From: Gracilibacteraceae bacterium
Lineage (GTDB): Bacteria > Bacillota > Desulfitobacteriia > Desulfitobacteriales > Syntrophobotulaceae
Direction: 5' to 3'
Length of the DNA: 5,916 nucleotides
NCBI GenBank assembly: GCA_031263945.1
Contig: JAISEW010000044.1
Location: 1 to 5,916 of the forward strand
Shown: positions 5,717 to 5,916 of the stretch, one piece after another
Layout of the letters: each line of letters starts with the position of its first letter
Numbering within the stretch: the stretch's first letter is position 1
Notes under the pieces: generated by a model
What the model was told of the DNA's origin: nothing
Databases searched by the model: none
Seen by the model: only the letters and a program-made list of their open reading frames with translations
Translations under genes and position numbers: made by a program

Positions 5717-5725
5717 ATTATATCA
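5717..5725 (-). promoter_or_regulatory. extended -10 element, distal, upstream of amidohydrolase
   Basis: A second TGATATAAT on the minus strand, 49 bases upstream of the proximal one. The two lie in near-identical 13-base stretches (5665-5677 and 5714-5726, one mismatch). The surrounding 5716-5739 is AT-rich, and no convincing -35 hexamer is seen. It could be a second start site or a chance AT-rich match. Confidence 0.4.
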
Positions 5726-5771
5726 TATAATATTTATAACGGATCCCATAAAAGTATTTTTTGCGCCGCTC

Positions 5772-5800
5772 TTGTCCGCCGCGCGATTCCGTGGTATAAC
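5772..5800 (+). promoter_or_regulatory. possible + strand promoter pointing out of the window
   Basis: TTGTCC (5772-5777) and TATAAC (5795-5800) are spaced by 17 bases, with TGG directly before the -10 hexamer. Transcription would start near 5807 and run through the inverted repeats at 5837-5894 towards a gene beyond the right edge. There is no coding evidence in view to support it. Confidence 0.4.
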
Positions 5801-5836
5801 CTGACTTTGACACCTTGTTTGAAAAAAAAGCTCTGA

Positions 5837-5894
5837 AAGCCAGACGCAACAAGGCTTCCATAGTCTTATCCGGTGATAAAAGTTGTTGGGGAGC
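5837..5894 (+). other. cluster of interlocking inverted repeats, possible structured leader RNA
   Basis: Four pairings are visible: AAGCC (5837-5841) with GGCTT (5853-5857); CAACAA (5847-5852) with TTGTTG (5883-5888); GCTTCC (5854-5859) with GGGAGC (5889-5894, one G-U); and TTATC (5866-5870) with GATAA (5875-5879). The second and third cross each other and would form an H-type pseudoknot enclosing the fourth hairpin; the first competes with both. I do not recognise a known riboswitch consensus. On the minus strand the first stem is followed by T8 (5829-5822) after seven bases, so a minus-strand terminator is an alternative reading. Confidence 0.28.
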
Positions 5895-5916
5895 AAAGGG
5901 TTTCCATCCGATGATT

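Noticed and set aside
5718..5915. Minus-strand open frame of about 65 codons entering from the right edge
   Set aside because: It is open but short, has no family motif, ends in lysine/tyrosine-rich sequence from AT-rich DNA, and would contain the T8 run. It might be a gene end, but the support is too thin.
5900..5916. GTTTCCATCC at the right edge as the first bases of a CRISPR repeat with a leader upstream
   Set aside because: Only one partial copy would be in view and no cas genes are present; more sequence to the right would settle it.

Overview
The window looks like chromosomal DNA of a G+C-rich anaerobic Bacillota (Clostridia or Negativicutes type). The grounds are strong GGAGG ribosome binding sites, sigma-A-type promoters, and the gene families present: DUF2089 with a SHOCT-like partner, Cytidylate_kin2, an iron-sulfur flavoprotein with an Rrf2 regulator, and an Orn/Lys/Arg decarboxylase. 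The genus cannot be told from this sequence. No transposase, integrase, tRNA, rRNA or recognisable CRISPR array is seen.

Layout. (1) 1-534, + strand: the C-terminal end of a PLP-dependent Orn/Lys/Arg decarboxylase, open at the left edge. (2) 531-2084, - strand: a two-gene unit, larE (sulfur transferase for the nickel-pincer cofactor) followed by a cytidylate-kinase-like gene, behind a clear promoter at 2056-2084. The kinase stop codon overlaps the decarboxylase stop codon tail to tail. (3) 2119-3466: a divergent pair, an iron-sulfur flavoprotein (-) and an Rrf2-family regulator (+) that keeps three cysteines suited to an Fe-S or redox sensor. The regulator has a good extended -10 promoter with an 11-bp palindrome at the expected transcription start. 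The flavoprotein appears to have a one-base frameshift in its last codons, and the segment is less G+C-rich than its neighbours. (4) 3492-4342, - strand: an operon of a zinc-ribbon/HTH DUF2089 protein and a SHOCT-like-domain protein, driven by a perfect consensus promoter in an AT-rich patch. (5) 4409-5614, - strand: an M20-family amidohydrolase with two similar extended -10 elements upstream. (6) 5615-5916: a non-coding stretch holding those elements and, near the right edge, a possible + strand promoter followed by interlocking inverted repeats that could form a structured leader RNA for a gene beyond the window.

How the genes work together. The best-supported functional pairs are the flavoprotein with its divergent Rrf2 regulator (a plausible redox or Fe-S responsive circuit) and DUF2089 with the SHOCT-like protein, which share a short helical motif and probably form a regulatory pair. 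LarE stands without larA, larB or larC in view. I found no clearly new multi-gene system. The observations most worth checking are the flavoprotein frameshift, the DUF2089/SHOCT-like pair with its unusually strong promoter, and the possible structured RNA at the right end.
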